Shown here piece by piece: positions 14,368-24,198 of a stretch of DNA of 64,000 bases. The position numbers and the translations under genes are program-made. A model generated the notes under the pieces. The model saw nothing but the letters and a program-made list of their open reading frames with translations, did no database searches and was not told where the DNA came from. Origin of the DNA: Roseivirga sp. GTDB lineage: Bacteria; Bacteroidota; Bacteroidia; Cytophagales; Cyclobacteriaceae. Location of the stretch: positions 186,001 to 250,000 of the forward strand of contig JAGYIY010000001.1 in NCBI GenBank assembly GCA_018402485.1, read 5' to 3'. Numbering within the stretch: the first letter of the stretch is position 1; the number at the start of each line of letters is the position of its first letter.

Positions 14368-15669
14368 TTAGTAATCTTCCTTGTTATCAAAATCGTCCAT
14401 CAATAGGCCTTTGGTTCTGGTCATTAACTTATTGAAGAACTCCGTGCCCTTTTTAGAGCCTTTACCCTCTCGGGCTACGGGATTAAATCCACGATTGTAG
14501 CGTTCTTCTCTTTCATCTAAGGCTTTGAACCCCGACAACACCAAACCTACTGTAGTCGCATACATTGGGCTTTTAATGGCCTCCACTTTAGATTTACCCA
14601 AATGCTCATTGGGGTAACCGATGCGGGCATCCATGCCTGTCATGTATTCAAATAACTGTTGAATATAGGCCAATTGTGATCCTCCACCGGTAATCACAAT
14701 TCCACCGGCCATTTTACCCGCCAAACCTGAAGTAATGATTTCGGCATGCACCAACTCAATGATTTCTTCCATGCGTGCTTCGATGATGTGCGCCAAATTG
14801 CGAATGGATATTTCTTTTGGCGGTCGGTTGCGCAAACCGGGGATAGATACAATCTCATTTGGATTGGCTTCCTCAGCAATGGCTTTGCCAAATTTAGTTT
14901 TCAACTGTTCTGCTTGGTTTTGCATTACCTTCAATCCTTCTTTAATGTCGGAAGTCACAATATTTCCTCCAAAAGGAATGACTGCAGTGTGGCGAATAAT
15001 GCTGTCATGGAAAATGGCTATATCTGTTGTACCTCCACCGATGTCTACCAAGCAAACACCTGCTTCTTTTTCCTCTTCGCTCAATACAGAAAGACTAGAA
15101 GCCAATGGCTCTAAAACCAAAAGCTCTGTTACCAGTTCTGCTCTTTTTATGCATTTATTGATGTTTCTAATGGCGTTGGTCTGCGCCGTAATCACATGAA
15201 AATCGGCTTCTAATTTGACTCCGGACATGCCTACAGGATCTTTAATACCTTCTTCGTAGTCTACCATATAATCTTGAGGCATCACATGAATGATCTCACA
15301 GCCTGGAGGCATCACCATTTTATAAATATCGTTCGTTAGTCGGTTCACGTCTTCAATGGTAATTTCATCGTCTACAGAATCTCGGGTGATGCTGCCATGG
15401 TGCACGGTACTTTTAATATGCTGTCCGGCAATGCCTACATTGACAACGTTGATATCGATACCCGCTTGCTCACTTGCTTCTGCAATGGCCTTTTCTATGG
15501 CTACAATGGTTTTATCGATGTTGGTAACAATGCCTCGAATGACACCATCGGAAATGGCTTTACCCATTCCCAGCACTTCTAGTTTTCCATATTCATTTTT
15601 TGTACCTACAATGGCACATATCTTGGTGGTTCCAATATCTAGTCCTACTACGATTTTATTGTTTTGCAT
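14368..15669 (-). CDS. ftsA: cell division protein FtsA
   Basis: Actin-like ATPase that ties FtsZ to the membrane and recruits division proteins, 433 residues. It begins with the phosphate 1 motif VVGLDIGTTKICAIVG, has the SHS2-type 1C region after residue 85, the phosphate 2 motif VCLVDIGGGTTDIAIF and the adenosine motif GGIVITGGGSQLAYI. The end (FFNKLMTRTKGLLMDDF) can form a short amphipathic membrane-targeting helix, followed by a few acidic residues. It lies between ftsQ (58-base gap) and ftsZ (35-base gap). Confidence 0.96.
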   Translation of the reverse strand: MQNNKIVVGLDIGTTKICAIVGTKNEYGKLEVLGMGKAISDGVIRGIVTNIDKTIVAIEKAIAEASEQAGIDINVVNVGIAGQHIKSTVHHGSITRDSVDDEITIEDVNRLTNDIYKMVMPPGCEIIHVMPQDYMVDYEEGIKDPVGMSGVKLEADFHVITAQTNAIRNINKCIKRAELVTELLVLEPLASSLSVLSEEEKEAGVCLVDIGGGTTDIAIFHDSIIRHTAVIPFGGNIVTSDIKEGLKVMQNQAEQLKTKFGKAIAEEANPNEIVSIPGLRNRPPKEISIRNLAHIIEARMEEIIELVHAEIITSGLAGKMAGGIVITGGGSQLAYIQQLFEYMTGMDARIGYPNEHLGKSKVEAIKSPMYATTVGLVLSGFKALDEREERYNRGFNPVAREGKGSKKGTEFFNKLMTRTKGLLMDDFDNKEDY

Positions 15670-15727
15670 GGCTTTGGTATTATCAGTTTTAAAACTAAGT
15701 TTTTTAATTTCATTTTACACTAATGAC

Positions 15728-16495
15728 TCATTCACAAATGATTTGGTCTTTGTAAGCTACATTTACCCGACTATAGGTATTCCAACCCTTGGTCGGCATG
15801 ATCTGCTTAAAAAAGATTTCCAATTTTTTAAATTTCTTTTCCATTTCGGTAGCTGAGCCAAACTCTAGTCGTTGGTCACCTACTTGAGAGTATAAATTCA
15901 AATACCCTTTACGATCCATATCGATGGTAGCAATTTGGATACTCCAAAAAGGGTGAGATGCTAGGTATTCAATCAGTTGAAATAAGGCTTGGCTACGTTC
16001 ATCTTCCATGATATTTTCCATTTGTGTGATGCGCGAAACATAATCGCCTGTCACTACTGGTACACGAGCTGTATACTTGGAGGATACCGGCAGTATCTGA
16101 CCTTCCTCATCGACATAGGCATTTTCACCCAACGGACCAATTAGGCGTGCTACCGGTTTATTTTGCCTGGCTTTTACTACCAAATGCCCATTTAAATCTC
16201 TAAAAACCTCTGCTTGAGCGACAAAATCATGGTCTTCAATTTGTTTTTCAATGTCATTTAGGCGCATTCCATTGTCGAAAGGCTTTAAAACGGTATCGCC
16301 AGAACCTGCGAGAATCAACTCCATGACATCCTTTTCATTGACAAAGAAAATCTCATAGGCATTCTCTATTTCTATGATAATGTCTGCTGCGTTATACATG
16401 GCCTCCCTTTTTGCTCCTGCACTTGCTAAGATAACCAGTAAAAATCCTGCTGATAGAATGCCCGCAATTCTAAAAAAGGTTTCTCTCATTTTCAT
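15728..16495 (-). CDS. ftsQ: cell division protein FtsQ/DivIB
   Basis: 255 residues. A single N-terminal membrane anchor (about residues 9-26, IAGILSAGFLLVILASAGA) is followed by a periplasmic part with a POTRA-like region (FFVNEKDVMELIL...) and an FtsQ beta domain. Its role is to link early and late divisome proteins. Sequence conservation is low, as usual for FtsQ in this phylum, so the call rests on size, topology and its place between murC and ftsA. It overlaps the murC stop by 4 bases (ATGA), a sign of translational coupling. Confidence 0.88.
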   Translation of the reverse strand: MKMRETFFRIAGILSAGFLLVILASAGAKREAMYNAADIIIEIENAYEIFFVNEKDVMELILAGSGDTVLKPFDNGMRLNDIEKQIEDHDFVAQAEVFRDLNGHLVVKARQNKPVARLIGPLGENAYVDEEGQILPVSSKYTARVPVVTGDYVSRITQMENIMEDERSQALFQLIEYLASHPFWSIQIATIDMDRKGYLNLYSQVGDQRLEFGSATEMEKKFKKLEIFFKQIMPTKGWNTYSRVNVAYKDQIICE

Positions 16496-17865
16496 AAGAA
16501 TGCATTTTTTAAAGGTTCCACTAATTGGTCAATATCGCCTGCCCCCAAGGTGATCAGTAATTCTGGTTGTTGTTTCTTTAATAAAGCCAATACACTTGTT
16601 TTATTCACCACACTTTTTTGTGGAATGTTGATCTTATCTAACAACATTTCTGAACTCACTCCCGGAAGGGGTTCTTCTCTAGCAGGATAAATAGGCAACA
16701 ATATCACTTCATCGGCCAAAGACAAACTTTGGGCAAAATCTTCTGCAAAATCTCTCGTCCTCGTAAACAGATGTGGCTGAAAAACCACTGTCATTTTATG
16801 GTGGGGGTAAAGCGCTCTGGCCGATTTTAGTGTGGCTTGAATCTCTACAGGGTGATGGGCATAGTCGTCGATAAATACTCGACTTTCTGATTTGATGATG
16901 TATTCAAACCTTCTTTTCACTCCTGCATAAGAGGCTACTGCCGCCTTGATTTGTTCATCGTGTGCTCCCAGTGTTTTGGATAAAGCAATGGCAGCCAACA
17001 TATTCTCTACGTTATGGTACCCTGGTACTTGTAATCGCAAACCGGTAATCGCATCTTCGCCATCTTGGTAATCAAAAACGAAAGAGCCATCTTTTATGTG
17101 TAATCCCTTCGCCCGAATTTCCCCACTACTGAGTGCGTAGGTCTTGCACTTTAAATCATCTCTATTGACTAAATCCTTTTGTAAAGATTCCTTGATGACA
17201 AGGGTTCCTTTTACCTTGATCTGTTGTATGAAGTCTCGGAAAGAATCTTTTACATTGTCGGCATCAGCATATATATCGAGGTGGTCTGCATCTGCCGATG
17301 TAACCACCGCCATTTGAGGTTGAAGGCTCAAGAAAGAGCGATCGTATTCATCAGCTTCAATCACAGCAAAAGCTTCGGCTGTCTGGTTCAAGACCATATT
17401 GGTTTTGTAATTGGTAGAAATACCACCCAAAAACCCGGCACAGTCTATGCCAGATGATTTTAACAGATGAACCAGCATAGAAGATGTGGTGGTTTTACCG
17501 TGTGTACCGGCTACCGCTAAACAAGGCATTTGTTCGGTAATCCAGCCCAAAACAGCTGCCCGTTTCATTACTTTGAAATCTTTGTTTTTGAACCAATTCA
17601 GCTCCTGATGACCTTGCGGAACCGCAGGCGTGTAAATGACTAAAACTTTTTCTTTTTGCTCTTTTACTTGGGCTGAGACATACGCCATGTTGTCTTCGAA
17701 ATGAATATCGAAACCTTCTGATATCAATTGGTCTGTCAAAGCGGTTGCTGTCCTATCATAACCAGAAACAGCTTTTCCATTGTGCTTGAACCATCTGGCC
17801 AAAGCACTCATTCCGATACCTCCGATACCGATACAATAGACGCTATGGATTTGACTCAAGTTCAT
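16492..17865 (-). CDS. murC: UDP-N-acetylmuramate--L-alanine ligase
   Basis: Adds the first amino acid, L-Ala, to UDP-MurNAc in the cytoplasm. 457 residues. Rossmann motif CIGIGGIGMSALA starts at residue 11 and the ATP loop AGTHGKTTTSSML at 119-131. EADEYDRSF and DDYAHHPVEI are the central and C-terminal Mur ligase motifs. It overlaps murG by 4 bases and ftsQ by 4 bases. Confidence 0.96.
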   Translation of the reverse strand: MNLSQIHSVYCIGIGGIGMSALARWFKHNGKAVSGYDRTATALTDQLISEGFDIHFEDNMAYVSAQVKEQKEKVLVIYTPAVPQGHQELNWFKNKDFKVMKRAAVLGWITEQMPCLAVAGTHGKTTTSSMLVHLLKSSGIDCAGFLGGISTNYKTNMVLNQTAEAFAVIEADEYDRSFLSLQPQMAVVTSADADHLDIYADADNVKDSFRDFIQQIKVKGTLVIKESLQKDLVNRDDLKCKTYALSSGEIRAKGLHIKDGSFVFDYQDGEDAITGLRLQVPGYHNVENMLAAIALSKTLGAHDEQIKAAVASYAGVKRRFEYIIKSESRVFIDDYAHHPVEIQATLKSARALYPHHKMTVVFQPHLFTRTRDFAEDFAQSLSLADEVILLPIYPAREEPLPGVSSEMLLDKINIPQKSVVNKTSVLALLKKQQPELLITLGAGDIDQLVEPLKNAFL

Positions 17866-18977
17866 GCGATGAGTTTTTCTATTTCATTAACGATTTCTTC
17901 AGCAGCATTCGGCTTGGATATGCGCTGCATATTTTGGCTTAATTCTCTCTGCAGTTGGTTATTATTCAAAAGAGCCATTGTTGCTGCAATCAATTCTTCT
18001 TCTGCAACTTGGTCTTTCACCAATAATGCAGCCTTTTGACTGACCATCGACATGGCATTTTTCGTTTGATGATCTTCGGCCACATTGGGCGAGGGCACGA
18101 AAATGGTTGGCTTGCCTGCTACGCTCAGTTCGGAAACTGATAGTGCCCCTGCCCGACTGATTACGACATCAGAGGCGGCATAGGCCAAATCCATCGCCTT
18201 GATAAAAGAATGTAAATGCACCCCGTTTGGAGCATCCACATTTGCCAAGCATTTTTTCATTTCCTTATGGTAAAAGGCACCACACTGCCATAAGACTTGC
18301 ACCCCAGCATTTACCAGCAGATTCAAACCTTTGCAGATGCTATTGTTGATGGTCCGGGCTCCCAAGCTACCACCTAAAACCAATAACACGGGTCGGTTGG
18401 CCTCTAGGTTAAAATATTTTAAAGCATCTGGTTTCTTCGCCTCCAAATTTAAAATGTCTTTGCGAACTGGATTTCCTGTAAATACAATCTTTTCTGATGG
18501 AAAAAACTTTTCCATACCTGGATAGGCCACACATATCTTTTGCACTTTGCTGGAAAGTAACTTATTGGTAATACCTGCATGAGAGTTTTGTTCTTGTACA
18601 ATAGCAGGTATATTTTTTTGCACTGCCACATGCAACAAAGGGCCTGAAGCATAGCCACCTACACCAACAGCCACATCAGGCTTGAAACGTTTGACAATTT
18701 TCCGGCTCATCATTAAGCTTTGGAGGAGTTTGAATGGAAAGGACAGGTTGGCCCAAGACAATTTGCGCTGAAACCCACGAATGGGTAATCCCTCAATATG
18801 AAAACCAGCCTCAGGAACTTTTTCCATTTCCATTTTACCCAGTGCACCAACAAATAATATTTCGGCTTCTGCAAAACGCTGCTGAAAAGCTTGTGCAATG
18901 GCAATGGCGGGGTAGACGTGCCCTCCGGTCCCTCCTCCGCTAATGATCATGCGATATGGTACTTGGGTTGCTTTCAT
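17862..18977 (-). CDS. murG: undecaprenyl-PP-MurNAc-pentapeptide N-acetylglucosaminyltransferase
   Basis: Turns lipid I into lipid II at the inner face of the membrane. 371 residues, GT-B fold. The N-terminal glycine loop ISGGGTGGHVYPAIAIA, the loop VGVGGYASGP, VQEQNSHAG, and the C-terminal donor-site GGSLGARTINN and SRAGALSVSEL are all present. It overlaps ftsW upstream and murC downstream by 4 bases each. Confidence 0.96.
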   Translation of the reverse strand: MKATQVPYRMIISGGGTGGHVYPAIAIAQAFQQRFAEAEILFVGALGKMEMEKVPEAGFHIEGLPIRGFQRKLSWANLSFPFKLLQSLMMSRKIVKRFKPDVAVGVGGYASGPLLHVAVQKNIPAIVQEQNSHAGITNKLLSSKVQKICVAYPGMEKFFPSEKIVFTGNPVRKDILNLEAKKPDALKYFNLEANRPVLLVLGGSLGARTINNSICKGLNLLVNAGVQVLWQCGAFYHKEMKKCLANVDAPNGVHLHSFIKAMDLAYAASDVVISRAGALSVSELSVAGKPTIFVPSPNVAEDHQTKNAMSMVSQKAALLVKDQVAEEELIAATMALLNNNQLQRELSQNMQRISKPNAAEEIVNEIEKLIA

Positions 18978-20137
18978 TTTCTTTTCATGTTGCCTTTGGG
19001 TGCACCTTTCACCAATGAAAAATCTTCTTGATCTCCGCGACTTACACTGAGGATAATACCTATCGAAAGCCCTGTAAAAAGCAATGAAGTTCCACCCATG
19101 CTAATGAGAGGCAGCGTTTGTCCTGTTACCGGCCCCATGCCTACTACAACACCAATATTTACCAAAGCTTGAATCACAATGGCAAAGGTGAGTCCTGCGG
19201 AGAGCAACCCGCCAAAAGCCCTCTCACTATTGGCGACTACGCGCATGCCTCTGTAGAGTAGAACTAAAAATAAAAATAAGACCAAAACACCCCCTATCAT
19301 ACCATATTCTTCGACAATGATGGCATATACAAAGTCTGAAAAAGCCAGTGGAACAAAATTTCTTTGAACACTTTTTCCTGGACCTTTACCGACCACTCCC
19401 CCGCTTGCAATGGCGATGTAGGCTTGCTCAGTTTGATAGGGCAATTCCTCAGTGGCTACAAAATCTTGAACTCTACTGATTGCGGTGTTCCCTCGTTGGC
19501 CGATTTGCATGGCAATTGCCCCGGCCACTGCGCCTACCAATACAAGCAGGGCTAAATATTTTGAAGGCACCCTACCAATGAAAAACAACAACATACAGGT
19601 GGCAAAAAGCAACACAGCTGTAGAGATATTGGTCATGGCAATGAGCAAACAAATACCACCCACCCATGCCAACATAGGGATAAAGGTTTTTTTAAAGTCA
19701 GCAATATTTTGTTGTCGCTTGGAAAGCATGGTAGCTAGGGCAGCAATTAAAGCCATTTTGGCCAAGTCTGAGGGTTGAAATTTCAAACCAATAAAAGGCA
19801 AGTCAATCCAGCGTGAGGCTTCATTAACTGCATCGCCATACAACCATACATACAGCAAAAGGGGCACAGATATCACCAGGGCTACCCTGGTAATTTTAGC
19901 GTAGTAACGATAATCAATTTTGTGGGCTACCCACATTACAAATATAGACAACGCCACCATTGCTGAATGGCGGAAAAGATATTTCTCCGTGTTTCCACCT
20001 GCATTTCTGTAAGCCAGTGAGCCAGACGCACTGTAAACAACAAGAATGCCAAAGACTGACAAGCATAAAACCACCACCCATATGACAGGGTCACCCTGAA
20101 TATGTTTATCGGTCCACGATTTTATTTTATCAAACAT
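18974..20137 (-). CDS. ftsW: peptidoglycan polymerase FtsW (SEDS family)
   Basis: Multi-pass SEDS glycosyltransferase of the divisome that polymerises lipid II together with the class B PBP. Typical features are about ten hydrophobic helices, the RWIDLPFIGLKFQPSDLAK region, FSDFVYAIIVEEYG and the C-terminal GQTLPLISMGGTSL. The frame can start at 20152 inside murD, but the ATG at 20137 (MFDKIKSWTDK) follows the murD stop by one base and is preceded by GGAGG, so it is preferred, giving 387 residues. The GGAGG is made by the last murD codons. Confidence 0.95.
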   Translation of the reverse strand: MFDKIKSWTDKHIQGDPVIWVVVLCLSVFGILVVYSASGSLAYRNAGGNTEKYLFRHSAMVALSIFVMWVAHKIDYRYYAKITRVALVISVPLLLYVWLYGDAVNEASRWIDLPFIGLKFQPSDLAKMALIAALATMLSKRQQNIADFKKTFIPMLAWVGGICLLIAMTNISTAVLLFATCMLLFFIGRVPSKYLALLVLVGAVAGAIAMQIGQRGNTAISRVQDFVATEELPYQTEQAYIAIASGGVVGKGPGKSVQRNFVPLAFSDFVYAIIVEEYGMIGGVLVLFLFLVLLYRGMRVVANSERAFGGLLSAGLTFAIVIQALVNIGVVVGMGPVTGQTLPLISMGGTSLLFTGLSIGIILSVSRGDQEDFSLVKGAPKGNMKRK

Positions 20138-20138
20138 T

Positions 20139-21497
20139 TTACCTCCTTTCATTTTGAGTAGTCAATTCCATAACAGCTTTTTTAAACTGATTCCCACGGT
20201 CTTTATAATTTTCGAATAGATCGAAACTGGCACAAGCTGGGGCCAATAGCACTGTGTCTCCAGCAGTGGATAATTCTTTAGCCCAACGCACAGCCTCAAT
20301 GAGGTTATCCGTTGACCTGATGAGAGGTATAACCTTACTGAAAGCACTAGTAAGTTTCGCATTGTCTTTTCCCAAAGCGATCAAGGCCTTCACCTTTTCT
20401 TTGGCCAAAGCGTGTATGAGTTGATATTCATTTCCTTTATCCACTCCACCTGCTATCCAAATGATGGGGCTTGGAAAAGCATCGAGTGCATATTTCACAG
20501 ACTCGAGGTTCGTGGCTTTAGAATCATTAATGTATACAACTCCCTCAGCATCAGTAACCCTTTCCATGCGATGCCAAACATTTTTAAAGGTCTTTAAGCC
20601 TCTAAGCACAACATCTTGGTTTACTCCAGCCAATAATGCAGCATTCCCTGCTGCTGCTGCATTCAGGGCATTGTGTAGTCCCTTGATTGAGATATCTGCT
20701 CTGGAGACAGATACCTCAATACCATTAGGGACATAAAACAACCTATCATTAAGAATATGTGTCATCTCGGCAGCGTCTCTGCCCAGCGAGAAAGGATGAA
20801 CTTCTAGCCCCTCAAGGGCTGCAGAAATGTTCTTCCCGATATGGGGGTCATTCTGCCAATAGACAGCCTGACTTCCCAAGTGTACAAGATGAAATATGCG
20901 CATCTTAGATGCGATATATTTTTCAAAATCGTAATCGTAACGATCTAAATGATCTGGCGAAATATTAAGTAAAACAGGTATATCCAGCTTCAAGCTATAG
21001 GTATCGTCTAATTGAAAACTACTGATTTCCAAAACATACCAATCGTAATTGTTTTCGAGAACTTGCCGGGCAAAGCTATCCCCTACATTTCCAGCCAGGC
21101 CCACATGAAAGCCAGCCTCTTTGAGTAGGTGATGGGTAAGCATAGCGGTGGTAGTTTTGCCATTGGTACCCGTGATACCAATCAGCTTGGCATTACAATA
21201 TTTTCCTGCGAAATCAATTTCAGAAATAATAAGATTGCCTTGGGCGCGCAGGCTTTGGATGATGGAGGCTTTCTGGGGAATTCCAGGGCTTTTAACCACC
21301 AAATCACTCTTCAAAATGATGGCCTCGGTGTGACCTTCTTCTTCAAAAGCAATACCATTTTTGACCAGCTCTTCTTTATACATTGGTTGAATGGCCCCAT
21401 AGTCCGATACAAACACATCATACCCTTTGGCCTGCCCTAAAAGGGCAGCGCCTATTCCACTTTCCGCGGCACCGAGTATGGTCAGTTTACGTTGCAT
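20139..21497 (-). CDS. murD: UDP-N-acetylmuramoyl-L-alanine--D-glutamate ligase
   Basis: Adds D-Glu to UDP-MurNAc-L-Ala. 452 residues. N-terminal ILGAAESGIGAALL, ATP loop GITGTNGKTTTAML (from residue 107), NISPDHLDRYD, and YINDSKATNLESV in the C-terminal domain. It starts 4 bases after the mraY stop, and its own stop provides the GGAGGTAA that precedes the ftsW ATG. Confidence 0.96.
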   Translation of the reverse strand: MQRKLTILGAAESGIGAALLGQAKGYDVFVSDYGAIQPMYKEELVKNGIAFEEEGHTEAIILKSDLVVKSPGIPQKASIIQSLRAQGNLIISEIDFAGKYCNAKLIGITGTNGKTTTAMLTHHLLKEAGFHVGLAGNVGDSFARQVLENNYDWYVLEISSFQLDDTYSLKLDIPVLLNISPDHLDRYDYDFEKYIASKMRIFHLVHLGSQAVYWQNDPHIGKNISAALEGLEVHPFSLGRDAAEMTHILNDRLFYVPNGIEVSVSRADISIKGLHNALNAAAAGNAALLAGVNQDVVLRGLKTFKNVWHRMERVTDAEGVVYINDSKATNLESVKYALDAFPSPIIWIAGGVDKGNEYQLIHALAKEKVKALIALGKDNAKLTSAFSKVIPLIRSTDNLIEAVRWAKELSTAGDTVLLAPACASFDLFENYKDRGNQFKKAVMELTTQNERR

Positions 21498-21501
21498 CTA
21501 C

Positions 21502-22725
21502 TTACCTTAATTTTAAAGTTGCCAGTGTCATAATCGCTAATAAAATGCCAACAATCCAAAAGCGTGTTACGATTTTAGATTCAGGGATATCCATTTTCTG
21601 ATAATGGTGATGCAGTGGGGACATTTTAAAAATGCGCCTTCCCTCTCCATACTTTTTTCGGGTATATTTAAAATAACTAACCTGAATGATGACAGATAAA
21701 TTTTCAATCACAAAAATCCCACAGAGCACTGGAATCAATAATTCTTTTTTAAGTACCAGTGCAATCACCGCGATAATCCCACCTAGTGCCAGGCTACCTG
21801 TGTCGCCCATAAACACCTGGGCTGGGTAAGAATTATACCAAAGGAAACCCACACAGGCGCCAACAAAAGCGGTACAGAAAATTACCAATTCCCCGGAGTT
21901 GGGGATGAACATAACGTTCAGATAATCTGAGAATATAGCATTACCAGAGACATAGGCAAAAATGGCCAGCGTCAAACCAATAATGGCTGAACTACCTGCT
22001 GCCAAACCATCCACCCCATCTGTGATGTTGGCACCATTAGAAATAGCTGTAACAAAGAAAATCACAATCAATACATAGATGGCTGCAGTGATCGCGTCAA
22101 TTCCACTCGGGTTAAATAATTTGTAATCAAGTTCATTGTTTTTTACAAATGGAATGGTAGTTGCAGTAGATTTATGATCAGTAAATTTATCGGTTTTATC
22201 AACGGCTACTTGATCAGTAAGTATTTGATTTTCAATAGTATTAAATTCTCTAACTACTACATCTTGATGATAATATAGAGTCAATCCAACAATGAGCCCC
22301 ACAGATACTTGGCCAATCACCTTAAACTTACCGGCTAAACCTTCTTTGTTCTTTTTAAAAACCTTGATGTAATCGTCTAAGAATCCTATGGCACCTAGCA
22401 CCAAAGTGGTTACTAGCAAAAGAATGACATAAATATTTTCAACGCGTGCAAAAAGCAGGGTAGGAATTAAAATACCGGCAATGATAATGAGCCCCCCCAT
22501 GGTCGGAGTTCCCTTCTTTTGCAATTGGCCTTCCAAACCCAAATCACGAATGGTTTCTCCTACCTGCTTCTTTTGCAATAAGCGAATCAAGGCTTTACCA
22601 AACGTAATGGTCACCAATAAAGAAACCAGCGCAGCCATTCCGGCACGGAAAGAAATATATTGGAAAACGCCAGCCCCCATAAGCTCAAATTCTTTGTCTA
22701 GGTAGTTGAACAAATGGTAAAGCAT
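21502..22725 (-). CDS. mraY: phospho-N-acetylmuramoyl-pentapeptide transferase
   Basis: Integral membrane enzyme that makes lipid I from undecaprenyl phosphate. Family motifs are GTPTMGGL near residue 73, GFLDDYIK with the paired Asp at 117-118, [12 protein letters not shown] and the C-terminal PLHHHYQ. At 407 residues it is longer than the usual about 360. The extra length is a hydrophilic insert at about residues 157-208 ([19 protein letters not shown] and on) between two transmembrane helices. Such inserts are known in Bacteroidota MraY. 3 bases separate it from murE. Confidence 0.96.
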   Translation of the reverse strand: MLYHLFNYLDKEFELMGAGVFQYISFRAGMAALVSLLVTITFGKALIRLLQKKQVGETIRDLGLEGQLQKKGTPTMGGLIIIAGILIPTLLFARVENIYVILLLVTTLVLGAIGFLDDYIKVFKKNKEGLAGKFKVIGQVSVGLIVGLTLYYHQDVVVREFNTIENQILTDQVAVDKTDKFTDHKSTATTIPFVKNNELDYKLFNPSGIDAITAAIYVLIVIFFVTAISNGANITDGVDGLAAGSSAIIGLTLAIFAYVSGNAIFSDYLNVMFIPNSGELVIFCTAFVGACVGFLWYNSYPAQVFMGDTGSLALGGIIAVIALVLKKELLIPVLCGIFVIENLSVIIQVSYFKYTRKKYGEGRRIFKMSPLHHHYQKMDIPESKIVTRFWIVGILLAIMTLATLKLR

Positions 22726-22728
22726 ATC

Positions 22729-24198
22729 TTAGTTTTTCTTATGGATTAGGTTCAACATCTCTTCTATCATTTCTTTATCATCAAAGTGAATTCTTTCTCC
22801 CTTGATTTCTTGGTAATCTTCATGCCCTTTTCCTGCCACCAATATGATATCCTTTGCTTTGGCCATAGATACTGCGACCTTGATGGCCTCCTTACGGTCT
22901 TCAACAGCCAATGTCTTTTTGTAATGTACTGGGCTTACACCCTTCTGCATATCCCTGATGATATCCCCAGGATTTTCGAACCTAGGGTTGTCAGAGGTAA
23001 GAATTACCTTATCACTATAATTACAGGCGATTTCAGCCATCAGTGGTCGCTTGGTAGTGTCGCGGTTACCTCCACAACCTACTACTGTAATGACCATTTC
23101 ATTACCAGAGCGGAAAGATTTAATTGTTTGAAGCACATTCTCTAGTGCATCAGGAGTATGGGCATAATCCACAAGAGCTGTAATGCCCGTATTGGTTATT
23201 ACTTTATCAAAGCGACCTGCTGCAGGTTTGAGAGCGGAAAGGTGTTGAAGCACTTCATTTTCTTCCTCCCCCAATAAAACAGCAGCTGCATAAACAGCCA
23301 GCAAATTATATGCATTGAAGTCGCCAATGAGTTGAAACCAAACTTGTTGCTGATTGATTTCAAGGGAAAGACCCGTTAGGCCATTTTCGATAACCTTGGC
23401 CTTAAAGTCAGCCATAGATTTTAGGGCGTAGGTGTATGTATTGGCCTTTGTATTTTGAAGGACGACGCGCCCTCTTTTATCATCTGTATTGGTCAACGCG
23501 AAAGCTCTCGATGGTAAATCATCGAACAGCATTTTCTTCGCTTTCAAGTACGCATCAAAAGTTTTATGGTAATCTAGGTGTTCGTGTGAAAGGTTTGTGA
23601 ATAAGGCTCCCTCATACAGAAGTCCTGCAATTCGGCGCTGGGAGATAGCATGAGAACTTGCCTCCATAAAACAATGTGTACAGCCTTTGGCAACCATCTG
23701 TGCCAAAATTTTATTGATGGTCAATGCATCCGGCGTTGTGTGACTAGCCGGAAGGACTTGATCGTTAATTTTATTTTCAATGGTAGACAAAAGCCCTGTA
23801 TTATACCCTATAGAACGGAACAATTGATAGAGCAATGTCACAATGGTCGTTTTTCCATTGGTACCCGTAACCCCAATCAATTTGAGCTGGGTAGAAGGAT
23901 TACCATAAAAATTAGAAGCCATTACTCCCAACGCCTCAGAGGCGCTTCGCACCTGTATCCAAGTTACGTCTGATGGGGTTATTGAGGGTAGTTTTTCACA
24001 GACTATCGCAATTGCTCCTAACTGAATGGCTTGGTCAATGTAATCATGCCCATCTGTTTGAGTTCCACTTTGAGCAACAAAGACAAAATTATCTTCGACT
24101 TGACGTGAATCAAAGGCAATTCCTAATACATTAGCAGACATGTTACCACTTACCGATTGAAGAGATACCTTGTATAATATGTCCTTTAACAGCGCCAT
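22729..24198 (-). CDS. murE: UDP-N-acetylmuramoyl-tripeptide synthetase, meso-DAP type
   Basis: Adds the third stem residue. 489 residues with ATP loop GVTGTNGKTTIVTLL (from about 109), HTTPDALTINK, EASSHAISQRR, DYAHTPDALENVL and the specificity motif DNPR at residues 403-406. DNPR is the signature of meso-diaminopimelate-adding enzymes, so this cell wall should contain meso-DAP. The ATG overlaps the ftsI stop by one base (TAATG). Confidence 0.96.
   Translation of the reverse strand: MALLKDILYKVSLQSVSGNMSANVLGIAFDSRQVEDNFVFVAQSGTQTDGHDYIDQAIQLGAIAIVCEKLPSITPSDVTWIQVRSASEALGVMASNFYGNPSTQLKLIGVTGTNGKTTIVTLLYQLFRSIGYNTGLLSTIENKINDQVLPASHTTPDALTINKILAQMVAKGCTHCFMEASSHAISQRRIAGLLYEGALFTNLSHEHLDYHKTFDAYLKAKKMLFDDLPSRAFALTNTDDKRGRVVLQNTKANTYTYALKSMADFKAKVIENGLTGLSLEINQQQVWFQLIGDFNAYNLLAVYAAAVLLGEEENEVLQHLSALKPAAGRFDKVITNTGITALVDYAHTPDALENVLQTIKSFRSGNEMVITVVGCGGNRDTTKRPLMAEIACNYSDKVILTSDNPRFENPGDIIRDMQKGVSPVHYKKTLAVEDRKEAIKVAVSMAKAKDIILVAGKGHEDYQEIKGERIHFDDKEMIEEMLNLIHKKN

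Noticed and set aside
20137..20152. Upstream ATG of ftsW at 20152
   Set aside because: It would overlap murD by 14 bases, while the next ATG has a GGAGG at good distance and follows the murD stop by one base.
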